Positions 1 to 9,240 of a stretch of 64,000 bases of DNA are shown here, piece after piece. The notes under the pieces are model-generated. The model saw only the letters and a program-made list of their open reading frames with translations, was not told the DNA's origin and did no database searches. The translations under genes and the position numbers were made by a program. This stretch comes from Denitratimonas yunnanensis (SeqCode) (GTDB lineage Bacteria; Pseudomonadota; Gammaproteobacteria; Xanthomonadales; Xanthomonadaceae), in the NCBI GenBank assembly GCA_026410415.1, contig JAPMLR010000011.1, positions 1 to 64,000 of the forward strand, read 5' to 3'. Each line of letters opens with the position of its first letter. The first letter of the stretch is position 1.

Positions 1-95
1 ACACCAGTTTTCCGATCCGTCAACAACCAAATCCGGAAACTTTTCCCGCCTCCCTTCCCGGCGCGTCTTGCGCCTTTCTGGTCAGCGAGCCGGCC

Positions 96-123
96 ATTAT
101 AGACACTTGTTCGACCCTGTCAA
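96..123 (-). promoter_or_regulatory. Strong sigma-70-type promoter firing leftwards
   Basis: On the minus strand a perfect TTGACA (123-118) is followed after 16 nt by a perfect TATAAT (101-96), then a GC-rich discriminator. A second TTGACG at 23-18 lies further downstream, and its matching -10 would fall at or beyond the window edge, so tandem promoters are possible. No gene inside the window is read by this promoter; its target lies to the left. Such near-consensus, GC-discriminator promoters usually serve stable RNA or ribosomal genes, which is an inference here. Confidence 0.7.
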
Positions 124-217
124 CAGGCAATGACGGCGCATGTTCTGTTGCATGGCTGCGCATGGGCCTGCGCATCGGCTATCGTTCAAGCCGGGCAATG
201 TTAAGAAGGAAGGATCG

Positions 218-706
218 GTGCAACGGACCACGACACGCCTCCTGCTGTTGGCGCTCATCGCCTTGTTGTGCAGCGCCTGCACCGCGAGCAGCACGCCCTG
301 GGTGGAACTGAAAGGACAACGCTACGACGTGGAGCTGGCGATGGATGATGCATCACGCATGCGTGGGCTGATGTTCCGCGATCACCTGCCGGACGCTCAT
401 GGCATGTTGTTCGTGTTCGAACGCGAGGAGCCTCAGGCGTTCTGGATGCGCAACACGCGCATCCCGCTTGACATCCTGTATTTCGACGCAGCACTCCGTT
501 TGGTGTCGGTTGCAGCGGGCGTGCCGCCCTGTACCACGCAAACCTGTCCCTCCTACCCCAGCAAGGGACCGGCACGGTTCGTGCTGGAACTCAACGCCGG
601 GCACGCACGTCGCCTGGGGGTGCAGCGTGGCGATGTCCTGGAACTGGCTCCGACTGTTCGCGCACGGATTGATCCTCCGCCAAGAGGCACCACATCCCCC
701 CCATGA
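218..706 (+). CDS. DUF192 family exported protein, probable lipoprotein
   Basis: Small DUF192-family protein of about 162 residues. The GTG at 218 is chosen because it follows a purine-rich Shine-Dalgarno (203-213) and gives a clean signal peptide: Arg residues, a Leu-rich core and a lipobox-like LLCSAC ending at residue 21. An ATG at 140 would only add an unlikely N-terminus. The DUF192 core follows, with the typical 'MRGLMFR' and 'FWMRNTRIPLDILYFD' stretches. The family's function is not established. The stop overlaps the ATG of the next gene (ATGA), so the two are probably translationally coupled. Confidence 0.85.
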   Translation: MQRTTTRLLLLALIALLCSACTASSTPWVELKGQRYDVELAMDDASRMRGLMFRDHLPDAHGMLFVFEREEPQAFWMRNTRIPLDILYFDAALRLVSVAAGVPPCTTQTCPSYPSKGPARFVLELNAGHARRLGVQRGDVLELAPTVRARIDPPPRGTTSPP

Positions 707-1551
707 ACACAGCACGTCCGTTATTGGCCGAATGGGATGCGCTCGGCGCCACGTCGGACGAGGATATCGACCTCGTATCCGCCGCGATGCTGGTGGCGCG
801 TGACGAGTATCCAGCGATGGATCCGGACCATTACGAATCCATGTTTGCGGCGCACGCCGATGCGGTCGGGAATCGGCTGCCGGCGCGCTCCGACGCGCAA
901 CAACGGCTGGCCGCACTGTCTCGTTACCTGTTCGAGGAGCTCGGCTTCTCGGGCAACCACGATGAGTTCTACGATCCGCGCAACAGTTATCTCAACGATG
1001 TGCTGGATCGCCGTTTGGGAATTCCTCTGAGCCTGGCGTTGGTTCAGATGGAACTGGCACGTCGTCTTGATGTGCCATTGGAGGGGGTTTCGTTCCCTGG
1101 CCATTTTCTGGTGCGCCTGCAGGTCGAGGATGGCCTTCTGGTGCTCGACCCCTACCACCGCGGGCGTTCGATCGACGCGGATGAGTTGCGTCAGCGCGCC
1201 AGTCCCCATCTGGGGGAAACCGACATCGACGACCAGCAACTGCTCATGATGCTGGCCCCGGCCAGTCACCGCGCCATCGTGATGCGGATGCTGCGCAACC
1301 TGAAAAACCTCTATCAGGAACGTGACGACGTGGAGCGCTCGCTGCGCTGTGCCGATCGATTGGTGCGCCTGGCGCCACACCACGCGGAATCGATGCGCGA
1401 CCGCGGCGTGCTGTATCACCAGATCGGGCACCTGTCCGCAGCACGCGACGATCTGACGCGTTATCTGGCGCTGGCCCCGCATGCCGATGACCACGACACC
1501 ATCCGGACCCTCATGATCGGCGGCAGTCGTACCGCGGCCCGCACACATTGA
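703..1551 (+). CDS. SirB1 family protein (transglutaminase-like fold plus TPR)
   Basis: 282-residue member of the SirB1/DUF2989-like family: an N-terminal transglutaminase-like domain (about residues 30-180, with the family's 'NSYLNDVLDRRLGIPLSLA' and 'GVSFPGHFLVR' blocks) followed by a short tetratricopeptide region (about 190-260). The biochemical role of SirB1 proteins is unknown; in other bacteria they often sit near prmC/hemK or cell-envelope genes. Here the gene overlaps the DUF192 gene by 4 nt and is 7 nt upstream of thiE, suggesting one transcript. The start is fixed by the ATGA overlap. Confidence 0.85.
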   Translation: MNTARPLLAEWDALGATSDEDIDLVSAAMLVARDEYPAMDPDHYESMFAAHADAVGNRLPARSDAQQRLAALSRYLFEELGFSGNHDEFYDPRNSYLNDVLDRRLGIPLSLALVQMELARRLDVPLEGVSFPGHFLVRLQVEDGLLVLDPYHRGRSIDADELRQRASPHLGETDIDDQQLLMMLAPASHRAIVMRMLRNLKNLYQERDDVERSLRCADRLVRLAPHHAESMRDRGVLYHQIGHLSAARDDLTRYLALAPHADDHDTIRTLMIGGSRTAARTH

Positions 1552-1558
1552 GGCTGCG

Positions 1559-2188
1559 ATGTCGCCCCCCCGCTCTTCCGGCCTGTACCTGCTTACGCCC
1601 GACAGCCTCGACACCGCCCATCTGTTGAGTCAGACGCGCAGCGCACTTCAGGCAGGCATCACATGGCTGCAATACCGGAACAAGGTTGCCGACGCACACC
1701 TTCGACATGAACAAGCCATGGCTCTGCGCCGGTTGTGCGACGAGTACGGCGTACCACTCATCATCAATGATGACTTGCCACTGGCGGACGCAGTTCGTGC
1801 TGCTGGCGTGCATCTTGGTGAACACGACGACAGCATCGCCACAGCACGCGCGACGCTTGGCCCGAACGCCCTGGTCGGAGCGTCCTGCTACGACGACATC
1901 GAGCGCGCGAAGCACGCCGTGGCCAAGGGAGCCAGCTACATCGCGTTCGGTGCGTTCTTCGCCTCGCCCACCAAGCCCGTCGCGCGCCGCGCCAAGCTCC
2001 AACTACTGGACGAGGCCCGCTCGCTGGGCGTGCCGACGGTAGCGATTGGCGGCATCACGCCCGACAATGGCGGATTGCTCACCGCCGCCGGTGCCGACCT
2101 GCTGGCGGTGATTTCCAGCGTCTACCAGGCCCCCGACATCGGGGCGGCGGTGCGCGCCTACCACTCCTGTTTTCCGGACAAGACATGA
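1559..2188 (+). CDS. thiE: Thiamine phosphate synthase
   Basis: Cytoplasmic ThiE condenses the thiazole phosphate and HMP-pyrophosphate moieties to thiamine monophosphate. At 209 residues it has the usual length. TIM-barrel motifs are in order: QYRNK near residue 40, INDD near 70, 'GVHLGEHD' near 82, GAS, '[12 protein letters not shown]' near 125 and 'IGGIT' near 165. The QYRNK box replaces the common QLREK. A GAGG Shine-Dalgarno precedes the ATG. The stop overlaps the hemL start by 4 nt; thiE-hemL adjacency is common in xanthomonads. No TPP riboswitch is visible in the short upstream gap. Confidence 0.95.
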   Translation: MSPPRSSGLYLLTPDSLDTAHLLSQTRSALQAGITWLQYRNKVADAHLRHEQAMALRRLCDEYGVPLIINDDLPLADAVRAAGVHLGEHDDSIATARATLGPNALVGASCYDDIERAKHAVAKGASYIAFGAFFASPTKPVARRAKLQLLDEARSLGVPTVAIGGITPDNGGLLTAAGADLLAVISSVYQAPDIGAAVRAYHSCFPDKT

Positions 2189-3477
2189 CCACCAACCACG
2201 AACTTTTCACCCGCGCCCAGACGCGCATGCCTGGCGGCGTCAACTCGCCGGTGCGCGCCTTCCGTTCCGTCGGCGGCGAGCCTTTCTTCACCCGTCGCGC
2301 CGAAGGGCCCTATCTGTGGGATGTGGAAGGCAAGCGCTACATCGACTATGTCGGTTCGTGGGGGCCGATGATCGTCGGACACAACCATCCGTATGTGCGT
2401 GAAGCCGTGGAACGGGCGATCAGGGACGGCCTGAGCTTCGGCACGCCCTGCGAGGCCGAGGTGACGATGGCCGAAACCATTGCCGAACTGATTCCGTCGA
2501 TCGACGTGGTGCGCATGGTCAATTCCGGCACCGAGGCCACGATGTCGGCCATCCGCCTGACACGCGGCGCGACCGGACGGTCGCGCATCGTCAAGTTCGA
2601 AGGCTGCTACCACGGCCACGGCGATGCGTTTTTGGTGAAGGCCGGTTCGGGCGCATTGACGCTCGGTACCCCGACCTCGCCGGGCGTACCCACGGCGCTG
2701 GCCGATCTCACGCTGACGCTGCCGTTCAATGATTTCGAGGCAGCCACGCGCCTGTTCGACGAGCTCGGCCACGACATTGCCGGGCTGATCGTTGAGCCGG
2801 TCGCCGGCAACATGAACTGCATCCCGCCGCGCGAAGGCTATCTGGATCATCTGCGGGCGCTGTGTACCAAGCACGGCGCACTACTGATCTTCGACGAAGT
2901 GATGACCGGCTTCCGGGTCGCGCTCGGTGGCGCGCAGGCGCATTACGGCGTCACCCCGGACCTGACCACCTTCGGCAAGATCATCGGCGGCGGCATGCCC
3001 GTAGGTGCCTACGGCGGACGACGCGATTTGATGGAAAAGATTGCGCCGGCCGGCCCGATCTATCAGGCCGGCACGCTGAGCGGCAATCCAGTGGCGATGG
3101 CGGCGGGCCTGGCGATGCTCACGCTGATCCGCGAAACCGGCTTCCACGATGAACTCGCGCGCCGCACCCGTCTGCTGTGCGACGGCCTCCAGGCCTGGGC
3201 CGATGGCGCCAGCGTGCCGTTCACCACGACCCGCGTCGGCGCAATGTTCGGCCTGTTCTTCACCTCGGACAAGAAGGTGGAAACCTACGCCCAGGCCACG
3301 GCCTGCGACGTGCCGATGTTCAACCGCTTCTTCAATGCGATGCTGGAACGCGGCGTATTCCTGGCACCGTCCGCGTTCGAGGCCGGCTTCATGTCCAGCG
3401 CGCATGACGAAGACATCATCGGGGCGACGCTGGAAGCGGCACGCGAAGCGTTCCAGATTGCCGCGCAGGCAGAATAA
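2185..3477 (+). CDS. hemL: Glutamate-1-semialdehyde 2,1-aminomutase
   Basis: PLP-dependent enzyme converting glutamate-1-semialdehyde to 5-aminolevulinate in the C5 route to tetrapyrroles. Full length at 430 residues. The N-terminal '[11 protein letters not shown]' signature, the '[13 protein letters not shown]' PLP-phosphate loop, 'FDEVMTGFR' and the cofactor lysine K265 in '[18 protein letters not shown]' are all present. The gene starts inside the last codons of thiE (ATGA), so it is probably translationally coupled to it. Nothing unusual is seen. Confidence 0.97.
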   Translation: MTTNHELFTRAQTRMPGGVNSPVRAFRSVGGEPFFTRRAEGPYLWDVEGKRYIDYVGSWGPMIVGHNHPYVREAVERAIRDGLSFGTPCEAEVTMAETIAELIPSIDVVRMVNSGTEATMSAIRLTRGATGRSRIVKFEGCYHGHGDAFLVKAGSGALTLGTPTSPGVPTALADLTLTLPFNDFEAATRLFDELGHDIAGLIVEPVAGNMNCIPPREGYLDHLRALCTKHGALLIFDEVMTGFRVALGGAQAHYGVTPDLTTFGKIIGGGMPVGAYGGRRDLMEKIAPAGPIYQAGTLSGNPVAMAAGLAMLTLIRETGFHDELARRTRLLCDGLQAWADGASVPFTTTRVGAMFGLFFTSDKKVETYAQATACDVPMFNRFFNAMLERGVFLAPSAFEAGFMSSAHDEDIIGATLEAAREAFQIAAQAE

Positions 3478-3520
3478 GCGCCACCGTCACCACTCGGGAC
3501 ACGAAGCACAGCGGACCCGT

Positions 3521-4519
3521 ATGAAAGCTGACGATCTGCCGGCATATTCCGAGCTGATTCTGCCGGTCCTGCGTGCGGTACAGAAACTGGGAGGATCAGC
3601 GCAGGCAGCCGAGATCCTGGAGCAGGTCATTTCCGATCTTGATCCTTCGGAAGAAGCCTTGGCCGTCACCTTCCCCAACCGTCCGCACCACTCGGTCCTA
3701 GTCGACAGGATCCTATGGGGTCGTTCCTACGCCAAGCTGATCGGCGGCCTGGAAAGTCCAAGGCGGGCCGTCTTCCTTTTGACTCCGCTCGGGCGCGAGC
3801 TGCTGGCATTGCCGGAGAAAGAAGGCACACGCCGGGTCAAGGAACTTGATCGGAAATTCCGTCGCAATCGTCCGCAACGCAAATCCTCCGCCAACGGCAA
3901 CGTGGCGAACAACGCAATCGCCTCAGATGTCGATGCCGATGCCGATCCCGACGCCACCGATCCCGACGCCGATGATCAGGAGCTGCTTGATGCCGACACA
4001 TCCCCAGGCCAGCGCAGGGGATGGCGTGATGAACTGCTCGGACGACTGCATGCGCTAACCTCGGAAGGCTTTGAAGAGTTCGTAATGCTCCTGCTGCGGC
4101 TGTATGGGCTTGAGCTGGAACGTGTCGGCAAGAGCGGTGACCGGGGCATCGATGGCATCGGCTTTGCGCCCATAAGCCCGGTGATGTCATCGCGCGTCGC
4201 GGTGCAGGTCAAGAAGTACGATCCCAACGGCCGGCCCGTTTCGCGCGAGGAAGTCTCGCTGTTTCAGAACGACGCCAAGAAACGGGGCGCGGAGCGCGCG
4301 ATCTTCGTCACTCTGGGCCGCTACTCCAAGGCCGCCCGGGAGGAAGCGGTTGACGGAACGCCAACCGTTGATCTGATCGATGGTGATCACCTGACCGATC
4401 TGGTTCGTGAGAAGGAACTCGGAGTGAGCATGCAGCCAGTGGTTGAACCGTCGTGGTTCGACCGCTTCGACTCGACTCAGCCCACGAAGCCCGGTTCGAA
4501 GGACAAAGGCTCCAACTGA
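3521..4519 (+). CDS. mrr: Mrr-type (type IV) restriction endonuclease
   Basis: 332-residue Mrr protein. The ATG at 3521 begins the recognisable Mrr_N winged-helix domain (about 1-95). A basic then very acidic low-complexity linker with repeated Asp-Ala (about 120-155) follows, then the Mrr catalytic domain. The PD-(D/E)xK residues are visible as 'GDRGIDG' with D211 and 'VQVKKY' with Q229/K231. Mrr enzymes cut DNA carrying foreign methylation and protect against modified incoming DNA. The gene stands 43 nt after hemL and is followed by a fragment of a second mrr copy (4539-4600). Codon use resembles its neighbours apart from the linker. Confidence 0.9.
   Translation: MKADDLPAYSELILPVLRAVQKLGGSAQAAEILEQVISDLDPSEEALAVTFPNRPHHSVLVDRILWGRSYAKLIGGLESPRRAVFLLTPLGRELLALPEKEGTRRVKELDRKFRRNRPQRKSSANGNVANNAIASDVDADADPDATDPDADDQELLDADTSPGQRRGWRDELLGRLHALTSEGFEEFVMLLLRLYGLELERVGKSGDRGIDGIGFAPISPVMSSRVAVQVKKYDPNGRPVSREEVSLFQNDAKKRGAERAIFVTLGRYSKAAREEAVDGTPTVDLIDGDHLTDLVREKELGVSMQPVVEPSWFDRFDSTQPTKPGSKDKGSN
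4376..4437 (+). repeat. Source segment of a direct repeat inside mrr
   Basis: This segment of the mrr 3' end encodes 'LIDGDHLTDLVREKELGVS'. It recurs in diverged form 163 nt downstream at 4539-4600. By eye about four fifths of the bases match. Confidence 0.8.
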
Positions 4520-4538
4520 CAAGTCATCAGATGGCTTC

Positions 4539-4600
4539 ATTGATGGCGATCACCTGACGGATCTGGTGCTCGATAAGGGACTTGGAGTGAGCAAACAACA
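4539..4600 (+). pseudogene. Remnant of a second mrr gene 3' end
   Basis: A short stretch translating as 'FIDGDHLTDLVLDKGLGVSK' in the plus frame that is +1 to the intact mrr. It matches the mrr C-terminal 'LIDGDHLTDLVREKELGVS' but has several substitutions, no start and no stop at the expected place. It lies between the mrr stop and a hairpin (4598-4629) that ends comEA. The likeliest origin is a tandem mrr paralogue largely lost by deletion; a short local duplication that then diverged is the alternative. Confidence 0.65.
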
Positions 4601-4629
4601 TCGCCCCACACCACAGTGCAGGGCGATGT
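4598..4629 (-). terminator. Candidate comEA terminator hairpin
   Basis: A perfect 9-bp inverted repeat (4598-4606 with 4621-4629, core ACATCGCCC) lies 18 nt beyond the comEA stop on the minus strand. The loop is 14 nt and is followed on that strand by TGTTTGC, so the U-tract is weak. It could act on either strand. Confidence 0.5.
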
Positions 4630-4646
4630 CGGTACTGGGGCAAACC

Positions 4647-4940
4647 TCACTCGGGCTTGGCCGCAGTGGCATTGCCAAGCTGGATGCGATCACGGTTCTT
4701 CTCGACGGTAGCAAGGCCGATGCCCTTCACCGCGGCCAGCTGATCCACGCTCTTGAACGGGCCATTGGCTTGACGGTGCTCGACGATGGCCTGCGCCTTG
4801 GACGGGCCGACACCATGCAGGCTGGCGGCGAGCGTCGATGCGTCGGCCGTGTTGATGTTCACCGGGCCGGTGGCGAATGCCGAGAAACTCAGCACGAGCG
4901 AGAGCAGCAGGGACTTGAGGATGAGGGCGAACTTGTTCAT
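4647..4940 (-). CDS. comEA: ComEA-like helix-hairpin-helix DNA-binding protein
   Basis: 97-residue exported protein with a signal peptide (MNKFALILK, then a Leu-rich core to about residue 24) and a single ComEA helix-hairpin-helix unit: 'VNINTADASTLAASLHGVG' then 'FKSVDQLAAVKGIG'. In naturally competent gammaproteobacteria such periplasmic proteins bind incoming double-stranded DNA and ratchet it across the outer membrane. The ATG at 4940 has a GGAG Shine-Dalgarno; upstream in-frame codons would add an unlikely Arg-rich N-terminus. It is a lone gene between the mrr remnant and clpB, both of which end or lie outside its transcript. Confidence 0.88.
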   Translation of the reverse strand: MNKFALILKSLLLSLVLSFSAFATGPVNINTADASTLAASLHGVGPSKAQAIVEHRQANGPFKSVDQLAAVKGIGLATVEKNRDRIQLGNATAAKPE

Positions 4941-5072
4941 GGCGATGTCTCCATTGGATGGGTTGGGTGACCCGCTCGGGAGTCGTTCCCGGCGGTGGAG
5001 ACAGTGTCCGCATCGACGCACGCACTCGGCATCAGCCGAAGGCCGAAGCGCGGATCGGAGTTGACCGGAACC

Positions 5073-5096
5073 TCGGGTAGGAAAATTCCTGCCCGA
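5073..5096 (-). terminator. Candidate clpB terminator hairpin
   Basis: A 9-11 bp imperfect inverted repeat (5073-5083 with 5086-5096, core TCGGG-AGGAA) lies 55-78 nt after the clpB stop. One G-T pair and a short A/T loop interrupt it, and no clear U-run follows on the minus strand. Confidence 0.4.
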
Positions 5097-5150
5097 CCCC
5101 GGTCTTCTTCGATCCCGCGCTCCGATACCCGGGCGGATCGGGAATGTTGC

Positions 5151-7739
5151 TCAGCCGTCAACCTTCGCGAAACCCAGATGACCGCCCTCGGCACCCACGG
5201 CGATGGTGTCGCCGCCGATGAACTTGCCTTCCAGAATCTGCCGCGCCAGCGGGTTTTCCAGTTGCTGCTGGATCGCGCGCTTGAGCGGGCGGGCACCATA
5301 GACCGGATCGAAACCGATATTGCCGAGCAGATCAAGCGCGGCCTCGGAGATGTCCAGCTTCAACTGGCGCTCGGCCAGCCGCTTCTCCAGATGCGCGATC
5401 TGGATGCGTGCGATCTGGCGGATCTGGGCCTTGTCCAACGGGCGGAACACGACGATTTCATCGAGCCGGTTGATGAACTCGGGGCGAAACGCACTCTGCA
5501 CCACGCCCATCACCGCGGCCTTCATCTGGATGTATTCCTCCTCGGTATCGCCCGACATCTCCTGGATCAGGTTCGAACCCAGATTGCTGGTCAGCACGAT
5601 CACCGTGTTGCGGAAGTCCACGGTACGGCCCTGGCCATCGGTAAGGCGGCCGTCGTCGAGCACCTGCAGCAACACGTTGAACACGTCCGGATGCGCCTTC
5701 TCGACCTCGTCGAGCAGGATCACGCTGTACGGGCGGCGGCGCACGGCCTCGGTCAGGTAGCCGCCTTCGTCATAGCCGACATAGCCCGGCGGCGCACCGA
5801 TCAGCCGGCTGACGGAATGCTTTTCCATGAACTCGCTCATGTCGATGCGCACCATCGCCTCTTCGGAATCGAACAAGAATCCGGCCAGCGCCTTGCACAG
5901 CTCGGTCTTGCCGACGCCGGTCGGGCCGAGGAACAGGAAGGAGCCGGAAGGGCGGTTCGGGTCACTCAATCCGGCCCGCGCGCGACGTACCGAATCGGAC
6001 ACCGCGCTCACGGCCTCGTCTTGTCCGACCACACGCCGGTGCAGTTCGTCCTCCATGCGCAACAATTTCTCACGCTCGCCTTCGAGCATCTTGTTCACCG
6101 GAATGCCGGTCCAGCGCGATACCACCTGGGCGATTTCTTCGGCGGTGACCTTGTCCTGCAGCAGGGTGAAGCCGCGCGTTTCCGCTTCCTGCGCCGCCTT
6201 GAGCTGTTTCTCCAACGCCGGCAGCGTGCCGTACTGGATTTCGCTCATGCGGGCATAGTCCTGGCGGCGCTGCGCGGCCTCCAGCTCCAGCCGCGCAGCT
6301 TCGATCTGCTCCTTGACCCTGGTCGCGCCCTGCAGCGTGGCTTTCTCTGCCTTCCACACTTCTTCCAGATCGTTGTACTCGCGTTCGAGCGAGGCGATTT
6401 CCGTCTCCAGATCGGCCAACCGACGCTTCGACTCGCTGTCCTTCTCCTTCTTCAGCGCCTCGCGCTGGATCTTGAGCTGAATCAGGCGACGCTCCTTGCG
6501 ATCCAGCTCTTCCGGCTTGGAATCGATTTCCATGCGGATGCGACTGGCGGCCTCGTCCATCAAATCGATGGCCTTGTCCGGCAGCTGGCGGTCGGGAATG
6601 TAGCGATTGGACAGCGTGGCCGCCGCGACGATCGCCGGGTCGGTGATTTCGACGCCATGGTGGACCGCGTACTTTTCCTTCAGCCCGCGAAGAATCGCGA
6701 TGGTGTCCTCCACCGACGGTTCGCCCACGAACACTTTCTGGAACCGGCGCTCCAGCGCGGCATCCTTCTCGATGTACTTGCGGTATTCGTCCAGCGTGGT
6801 GGCACCGACGCAATGCAGCTCGCCACGAGCCAACGCCGGCTTGAGCATGTTGCCGGCGTCCATCGCGCCCTCGGCCTTGCCGGCACCGACCATGGTGTGC
6901 AGTTCGTCGATGAACAGGATGATCTGACCTTCGTTCCTGGCCAGGTCGTTCAGCACCGCCTTGAGGCGTTCCTCGAACTCGCCGCGGAACTTGGCGCCGG
7001 CAATCAACGCACCCATGTCGAGCGACAGCACGCGCTTGTCGCGCAGGCCCTCGGGCACCTCGCCATTGACGATCCGCTGCGCCAGCCCTTCGACGATCGC
7101 GGTCTTGCCCACGCCCGGCTCGCCGATCAGCACCGGATTGTTCTTGGTGCGGCGCTGAAGCACCTGGATGACACGACGGATTTCCTCATCGCGGCCGATC
7201 ACCGGGTCGAGCTTGCCGCCCTCCGAACGCGCGGTCAGGTCGATGCAATACTTTTCCAGCGCCTGCCGGGTTTCTTCGGCGTTTTCCGATTGCACTTTCT
7301 CGCCTCCTCGTATTTTCTCGATCGCCGCCTCGACATCGGCCTTGTTCGCTCCGGCCGCTTTCAACGCATCGCCGAGCGCGCCTTTGTCGTCCAGCGCCGC
7401 CAGCACGAACAACTCGCTCGCGATGAACGCGTCGCCGCGCTGCTGGGCGAGCCTGTCGGTGAGATTCAACAGGCGGCTGAGGTCCGACGAGATATTGACA
7501 GTTCCCTCCTGTCCACTCACCTGCGGCAATGCATCCAGTGCCTGCGCCACACGGGCACGCAGTGCGTTGAGATTGACACCTGCCTGGGTGAGGAGTGGCT
7601 CGGTCGACCCCCCCCGCTGATCGAGCAGTGCGGTCATCACATGCACCGGTTCGAGCATGTTGTTGTCGCGCCCCACGGCCAGCGACTGCGCGTCGCTGAG
7701 CGCCTGCTGGAAGCGCGAAGTGAGTTTGTCCATTCGCAT
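5151..7739 (-). CDS. clpB: ATP-dependent chaperone ClpB
   Basis: 862-residue hexameric AAA+ disaggregase that rescues aggregated proteins with DnaK. Domains in order: a duplicated Clp N domain (about 1-145), NBD1 with Walker A 'GEPGVGKT' near 205, a Lys/Glu-rich coiled-coil M domain (about 410-525) that distinguishes ClpB from ClpA, NBD2 with Walker A 'GPTGVGKTE' near 605, and the D2-small domain. The ATG at 7739 follows an AGAGGAA Shine-Dalgarno; a second ATG two codons later is possible. A sigma-32-like promoter lies about 50 nt upstream. Long open frames on the opposite strand here are shadows of this gene. Confidence 0.98.
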   Translation of the reverse strand: MRMDKLTSRFQQALSDAQSLAVGRDNNMLEPVHVMTALLDQRGGSTEPLLTQAGVNLNALRARVAQALDALPQVSGQEGTVNISSDLSRLLNLTDRLAQQRGDAFIASELFVLAALDDKGALGDALKAAGANKADVEAAIEKIRGGEKVQSENAEETRQALEKYCIDLTARSEGGKLDPVIGRDEEIRRVIQVLQRRTKNNPVLIGEPGVGKTAIVEGLAQRIVNGEVPEGLRDKRVLSLDMGALIAGAKFRGEFEERLKAVLNDLARNEGQIILFIDELHTMVGAGKAEGAMDAGNMLKPALARGELHCVGATTLDEYRKYIEKDAALERRFQKVFVGEPSVEDTIAILRGLKEKYAVHHGVEITDPAIVAAATLSNRYIPDRQLPDKAIDLMDEAASRIRMEIDSKPEELDRKERRLIQLKIQREALKKEKDSESKRRLADLETEIASLEREYNDLEEVWKAEKATLQGATRVKEQIEAARLELEAAQRRQDYARMSEIQYGTLPALEKQLKAAQEAETRGFTLLQDKVTAEEIAQVVSRWTGIPVNKMLEGEREKLLRMEDELHRRVVGQDEAVSAVSDSVRRARAGLSDPNRPSGSFLFLGPTGVGKTELCKALAGFLFDSEEAMVRIDMSEFMEKHSVSRLIGAPPGYVGYDEGGYLTEAVRRRPYSVILLDEVEKAHPDVFNVLLQVLDDGRLTDGQGRTVDFRNTVIVLTSNLGSNLIQEMSGDTEEEYIQMKAAVMGVVQSAFRPEFINRLDEIVVFRPLDKAQIRQIARIQIAHLEKRLAERQLKLDISEAALDLLGNIGFDPVYGARPLKRAIQQQLENPLARQILEGKFIGGDTIAVGAEGGHLGFAKVDG

Positions 7740-7788
7740 GGGTCGGATTCCTCTGGATACTGGGACGGCATCGGCCGTGATGTTTTCC

Positions 7789-7816
7789 AGATGCGTCCTC
7801 GGCCCGTGGATTCAAG
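7789..7816 (-). promoter_or_regulatory. Sigma-32-like heat-shock promoter of clpB
   Basis: On the minus strand CTTGAA (7816-7811) is followed after 14 nt by ACGCATCT (7796-7789), close to the heat-shock pattern CTTGAA-N13/15-CCCCATNT. The predicted transcript start lies roughly 40 nt before the clpB ATG. The clpB context makes the match credible; no other strong promoter is seen in this gap. Confidence 0.6.
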
Positions 7817-8014
7817 CGGTGGTAGGCACCGACGCGTGAACGCCGTAACATGCATGATTCCTGAACAGGAGAGCCACCCGGCGGCTGGAAAAGTGGCTGT
7901 TCGCCGTATCTGTCGCCATCGGCACATGAAATGCGGATGCAGGAATGCATCATGATCCGCCCTCTTGTTCCGCGCACACCGTTCTTTCCGCTTCCGTCAC
8001 GTCAGGTGAAACCC

Positions 8015-9190
8015 ATGCCCATCAAGCGCCTCATTCCCGCCCTTGCCCTTGCGATTCTGCTGCCGATGTCGGCCGGCGCCAGCGAGTACGTCGCCCATGC
8101 CGTGGCCAATGGTCGCGCCATCCCGCTGCCCGCACCCAGCGACATGTCCGCCGTCGATACGCTGTATCTGGTGGATGTGGAGTGGTCCGAATACACCGGC
8201 CCCAAGACGCGCGTGGCCGTCAGCAAGGTCGACAACCGCAGCAGCATGCGCAGTTACAGCATGAGTGACAGCAGCGGCTACTCCTCCGACATCTCCTTTG
8301 CCTACCAGTCGGTGCCGGTGAACGGCATCGAGGCGATGATCACCGACGTGATGCATCGCACCGGACGCTTCCGCATGGTGGAACGCCAGGCCATCGGCAA
8401 CGTGCTTCAGGAACAGGATTTCGGTGCTTCCGGCCGCGTGGCGCAGCCCTCGGCCGCGAAGATCGGCAGCGTGCTCGGTGCCGAATACTTGATCGAAGTG
8501 GTCATCACCAGCTATGAGCCGGGCGTGGCAGGCAACAACGTCAACGTCGGCGCGCTGGCGTCGGGCACGAGGCTCGGCGGCCTGCTCGGCAACGTGCACG
8601 TGGGCAGCAAGACCTCGATCATCGGCATGAACTTCCGCCTGATCGATGCCACCACCAGTGAAGTGATTTTCACCAATCAGGTGGATCGCCAGATCAAGGA
8701 TTCGGGCATCGGTTTCGGTGCGGCCCGCTTTGGCAACAGCAACGCCATGGGCGGCTTCATGAGCCAGTATTCCAAGACGCCGATCGGTCAGGCCGTGACT
8801 GCCGCCGTCAACGAAGGCGTCTACGACCTCATCGCCCAGATCGGCGCACGCCCGGCCTCAGGCTCGGTGGTGAAGGCCGATGGCAACGGCATCTACCTCA
8901 ACCTCGGCGCCGGCTCGGTGCAGGTGGGCGACCGCCTTTCGCTGATGAGCAAGGGCGAGGCGCTGATCGATCCGGAAACCGGCATCAGCCTCGGCAGCGA
9001 AGAAAGCGAAATCGGTTCAGTCGAGGTCACCTCGGTGCAGGACAAGTTCTCCATTGCCCGTCTGTCGGGTGGAAAAATGCCCAAGGCCGGCGACATCGTG
9101 CGCTCGCACCGCGCTCCGGCGCAGTTGGCCTATGCACCGCTCGCACAGGAACTGACCAAGAAGCCGGCCAAACGCAATAATCGCCGTTGA
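8015..9190 (+). CDS. CsgG/HfaB-domain exported protein
   Basis: 391-residue protein with a cleavable signal peptide (MPIKRLIPALALAILLP, cleavage near SAGA-SE). The ATG at 8015 follows an AGGTGAA Shine-Dalgarno. The CsgG-type core runs about 70-270 ('VNGIEAMITDVMHRTGRFRMVER', stretches seen in curli-secretion and holdfast-anchor proteins). Unlike CsgG or HfaB it has no lipobox cysteine. A C-terminal beta-rich segment (about 285-370, 'GNGIYLNLGAGSVQVGDRLSL') resembles the C-terminal domain of flagellar FlgT. The gene is monocistronic, divergent from clpB, with a strong terminator behind it. A role in envelope assembly is inference. Confidence 0.75.
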   Translation: MPIKRLIPALALAILLPMSAGASEYVAHAVANGRAIPLPAPSDMSAVDTLYLVDVEWSEYTGPKTRVAVSKVDNRSSMRSYSMSDSSGYSSDISFAYQSVPVNGIEAMITDVMHRTGRFRMVERQAIGNVLQEQDFGASGRVAQPSAAKIGSVLGAEYLIEVVITSYEPGVAGNNVNVGALASGTRLGGLLGNVHVGSKTSIIGMNFRLIDATTSEVIFTNQVDRQIKDSGIGFGAARFGNSNAMGGFMSQYSKTPIGQAVTAAVNEGVYDLIAQIGARPASGSVVKADGNGIYLNLGAGSVQVGDRLSLMSKGEALIDPETGISLGSEESEIGSVEVTSVQDKFSIARLSGGKMPKAGDIVRSHRAPAQLAYAPLAQELTKKPAKRNNRR

Positions 9191-9212
9191 GTCTTGCGCG
9201 CTGTTCGCCTCG

Positions 9213-9240
9213 AAAAAGCCGCCGGAACCGGCGGCTTTTT
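9213..9240 (+). terminator. Strong intrinsic terminator
   Basis: A 12-13 bp GC-rich hairpin (AAAAAGCCGCCGG, two-base centre, exact complement) 22 nt after the CsgG-domain gene stop. It is flanked by A5 and T5, so it can terminate on both strands. Confidence 0.9.

Noticed and set aside
4995..7955. A plus-strand open frame of 986 codons opposite clpB
   Set aside because: It mirrors the third-codon-position GC bias of clpB, has no recognisable domain, and clpB is unambiguous on the other strand.
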